A stretch of 7,137 bases of DNA from Myxococcaceae bacterium (GTDB taxonomy: Bacteria; Myxococcota; Myxococcia; Myxococcales; Myxococcaceae). Positions 5,355 to 7,137 of the stretch are shown here, in pieces. The first letter of the stretch is position 1; every line of letters begins with the position of its first letter. Both the position numbers and the translations under genes were made by a program. The DNA lies in NCBI GenBank assembly GCA_018262385.1, contig JAGSPQ010000173.1, positions 1 through 7,137 of the forward strand. The letters run 5' to 3'. Under the pieces are notes generated by a model. That model had not been told where the DNA came from. It saw nothing but the letters and a program-made list of their open reading frames with translations, and made no database searches.

Positions 5355-6371
5355 ATGGCACATAAGGCCATGCAACGAGAGCTGATCGACCTGCACATCC
5401 ACGTCGGTGGTGCCGTCGCCCCTCACATCCTCTGGTCGATCGCCCACCAGCAAGGATTCAAGCTGCCGGTGCGCAACTACTTCGAGTTCGTCGAGCTGAT
5501 CACCAGCCGCCCCGGCAAGGTGGGCAGCCTCGAGGACTACCTGAAGATCATGCACACCTGGACCGAGAAGATTCAGAGCTCGCCCGGCGCAATCGAACGG
5601 TCGATCTACGAGGTGATCGGCAAGGAGTACCGCGGCAGCAACGTCTCGCAGATCGAGCTGCGCTTCAACCCGATGAAGCGGAACCTCCACTCGGAGCTCG
5701 ACCTCGACCACATCATCCACGCGGCGCTGCGCGGAATGGATCGCGCGGTGCTCGAGTACGGGGTGCGCGCGTGCCTGATCTTCTGCCTCGCCCGCGAGTT
5801 CGACCACAAGCTCAACTCGATCATCGTGGAGAAGGCGATCAAGTACAAAAGCCGCGGCGTGCTCGGCATCGACCTCGCCGGCACCGAGAAGGACGCGATG
5901 GAGCTCAAGCCCGAGGTGGTCGCCACCTACGAGGACCTGTTCGAGCGGGCGCGCAAGGCCGGGCTGAAGACGACGGTGCACACCGGCGAGACGGCGAACA
6001 CCGGCGCCGAAGGGCTGATGGCGGTGGTCGAGCGGCTCAAGCCCCACCGCATCGGCCACGGGATCCGCGCCGCCTACGACGAGGCGGCGATGAAGCTGCT
6101 CAAGGCGCGCGACGTGGTGCTCGAGCTGTGCCCGACCAGCAACCTCCACACCCACGCGGTCGAGGGGATCAAGGAGTTCGAGCACATCGTGCGCACCTTC
6201 TGGGATCGCGGCGTGAAGATCACCTTCAACACCGACGGCCCGTACCTGCTCGAGACGGACATGCGCAAAGAGATCGAGCTGATCGAGAACAACCGGATCC
6301 TCACCCCCGAGCAGATCGACCAGACGCTCGCCTGGGCCCGCGAGTACTCGTTCATCCCCGCCACCCCCTGA
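5355..6371 (+). CDS. adenosine deaminase family metal-dependent hydrolase, altered substrate residues
   Basis: A 338-residue TIM-barrel amidohydrolase of the adenosine/AMP deaminase family. The metal and catalytic residues are present: DLHIH (H14, H16), GIDLAG (171-176, Gly equal to mouse ADA G184), HTGE (H209, E212), RIGHG (H235), and NTDGP with D294 as the metal-site aspartate. CPTSN, the usual block before the last strand, is also there. Two substrate contacts of classical adenosine deaminase are missing: G18 replaces Asp19 (ribose 5'-hydroxyl contact) and G295 replaces Asp296 (purine N7 contact). Hydrolytic deamination is likely, but the substrate may not be adenosine, so no symbol is given. 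The ATG at 5355 is preferred; GAGG lies only two bases away. An upstream GTG (5340, overlapping the djlA-like gene) and ATG at 5370 are alternatives. It lies four bases after the djlA-like gene and two before pyrD, so it is probably cotranscribed with both. Confidence 0.87.
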   Translation: MAHKAMQRELIDLHIHVGGAVAPHILWSIAHQQGFKLPVRNYFEFVELITSRPGKVGSLEDYLKIMHTWTEKIQSSPGAIERSIYEVIGKEYRGSNVSQIELRFNPMKRNLHSELDLDHIIHAALRGMDRAVLEYGVRACLIFCLAREFDHKLNSIIVEKAIKYKSRGVLGIDLAGTEKDAMELKPEVVATYEDLFERARKAGLKTTVHTGETANTGAEGLMAVVERLKPHRIGHGIRAAYDEAAMKLLKARDVVLELCPTSNLHTHAVEGIKEFEHIVRTFWDRGVKITFNTDGPYLLETDMRKEIELIENNRILTPEQIDQTLAWAREYSFIPATP

Positions 6372-6373
6372 CG

Positions 6374-7137
6374 ATGTCCGGAGCACTCTGGCGGCTGACC
6401 CGGCCGGCGCTGTTCGCCCTCGACGCGGAGACCGCGCACCATGCGGCGATCTGGGCCCTCTCGCTCTTCGAGGGAGCGCCGGGGCTGGCGGCGGCGGTGC
6501 GGCGATCGATCCGCGCCGATCGCGCGCTGCTGTCGACCCAGGTGGGCAGCTTGCGTTTCCCCAACTGCGTCGGGCTCGCGGCCGGCCTCGACAAGAACGC
6601 GGAGGCGGTCGCCGGGCTGTTCGGGCTCGGGTTCGGCGCAGTGGAGATCGGCACCGTCACTCCCCGCCCCCAGCCGGGCAACCCCCTGCCCCGCCTGTTC
6701 CGGGTGCCGCCCGAGCAGGCGCTGATCAACCGGATGGGGTTCAACAACGACGGCGCGGTGGCGATCGCCGCCCGGCTGCGCGAGCTGAGCTTCCGCCCCG
6801 CCCCGGTCGGAGCCAACCTCGGCAAGAACAAGGACACCCCGCTCGATCAGGCGGCCACCGACTACGTCCTGGGCGCCCAGCAGCTGGCCCCGGTGTCCGA
6901 CTACCTGGTGGTGAACTTGAGCTCGCCCAACACCCCCGGGCTGCGCACCCTCCAGGAGCCCCAGGTGCTCGAGCGGCTGCTCAAGGCGGTGCGGGCGGCG
7001 GCGGGGCCGGCGATGCCCCTGTGGCTGAAGATCGCGCCCGATCTGACCGACGAGGCGGTCGACGCCGCGGTGGACGTCGCGATCGGCTGCGGCCTCGACG
7101 CGCTGGTCGCCACCAACACCACCCTGCAGCGGCCCTT
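6374..7137 (+). CDS. pyrD: dihydroorotate dehydrogenase, class 2 (quinone), C-terminally cut by window end
   Basis: The first 254 codons of an enzyme that oxidises dihydroorotate to orotate in pyrimidine synthesis, passing electrons through FMN to membrane quinones. The N-terminal extension (about 1-45, with FALDAETAHH at 14-23) is the membrane-associating helix pair that marks class 2. FMN and substrate blocks follow: GLAAGLDKN (67-75), EIGTVTPRPQPGNP (91-104), PRLFR (106-110), INRMGFNN (118-125), NLGKNK (148-153), NLSSPNTPGLR (181-191) with the family's catalytic serine position S184, LKIAPDL (218-224), and TNTT (247-250). The reading frame runs off the right edge; family members are about 340-360 residues, so roughly the last quarter is missing. 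The ATG at 6374 is two bases after the preceding stop. No key residue in the visible part is missing. Confidence 0.96.
   Translation, partial: MSGALWRLTRPALFALDAETAHHAAIWALSLFEGAPGLAAAVRRSIRADRALLSTQVGSLRFPNCVGLAAGLDKNAEAVAGLFGLGFGAVEIGTVTPRPQPGNPLPRLFRVPPEQALINRMGFNNDGAVAIAARLRELSFRPAPVGANLGKNKDTPLDQAATDYVLGAQQLAPVSDYLVVNLSSPNTPGLRTLQEPQVLERLLKAVRAAAGPAMPLWLKIAPDLTDEAVDAAVDVAIGCGLDALVATNTTLQRP

Noticed and set aside
1..7137. Mobile elements, CRISPR, toxin-antitoxin or phage genes
   Set aside because: No regularly spaced repeats, transposase or integrase motifs, or composition break were seen. The only direct repeats lie in paralogous coding sequence.

Overview
This is a GC-rich bacterial chromosomal window that is almost entirely coding. 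Codon third positions are strongly G/C. Two small putative lipoproteins have Asp-Ala-Gly/Asp-Gly-Gly-rich tails of a kind common in Myxococcota and related former Deltaproteobacteria. I infer a myxobacterium-like organism from this and did not identify a species. I see no tRNA, rRNA, CRISPR array, insertion sequence or phage gene.

Layout: (1) Plus strand, 1-1752: the 3' end of metF (methylenetetrahydrofolate reductase), then amt (ammonium transporter) and a PII signal protein gene (glnK/glnB-like). The junctions are 1 and 8 nt, so this is one operon. (2) Minus strand, 4381 down to 1762, read right to left: a zinc-ribbon protein with a lipobox-like site, a small Cys-rich putative lipoprotein, a short RodZ-like HTH/membrane protein, folD, and two tandem membrane-anchored SAF-domain proteins. 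folD and the two SAF genes are joined by ATGA stop/start overlaps. The last SAF gene converges on the PII gene with a 9-nt gap. (3) A 138-nt divergent intergenic region at 4382-4519. (4) Plus strand, 4520 to the right edge: a DjlA-like TerB/J-domain membrane co-chaperone, an adenosine-deaminase-family hydrolase, and pyrD (class 2 dihydroorotate dehydrogenase, cut by the window end). Gaps are 4 and 2 nt, which suggests one transcript.

How the genes work together: Amt and PII form the classical ammonium uptake and sensing pair. MetF and FolD both use 5,10-methylene-tetrahydrofolate but lie on opposite strands, so shared control is not shown. The deaminase-like protein and PyrD both touch nucleotide metabolism. 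The minus-strand small envelope proteins form two tandem paralogous pairs, SAF/SAF and Cys-rich/Cys-rich, around the RodZ-like gene and folD.

Most of the window is ordinary housekeeping. I do not see a clear new defence or biosynthetic system. The points most worth attention are a PII protein that lacks the uridylylation tyrosine but keeps the arginine that plugs Amt, a deaminase-family enzyme that keeps its metal site but lacks two substrate-contacting aspartates, and the Cys-patterned putative lipoprotein pair with a zinc-ribbon leader.
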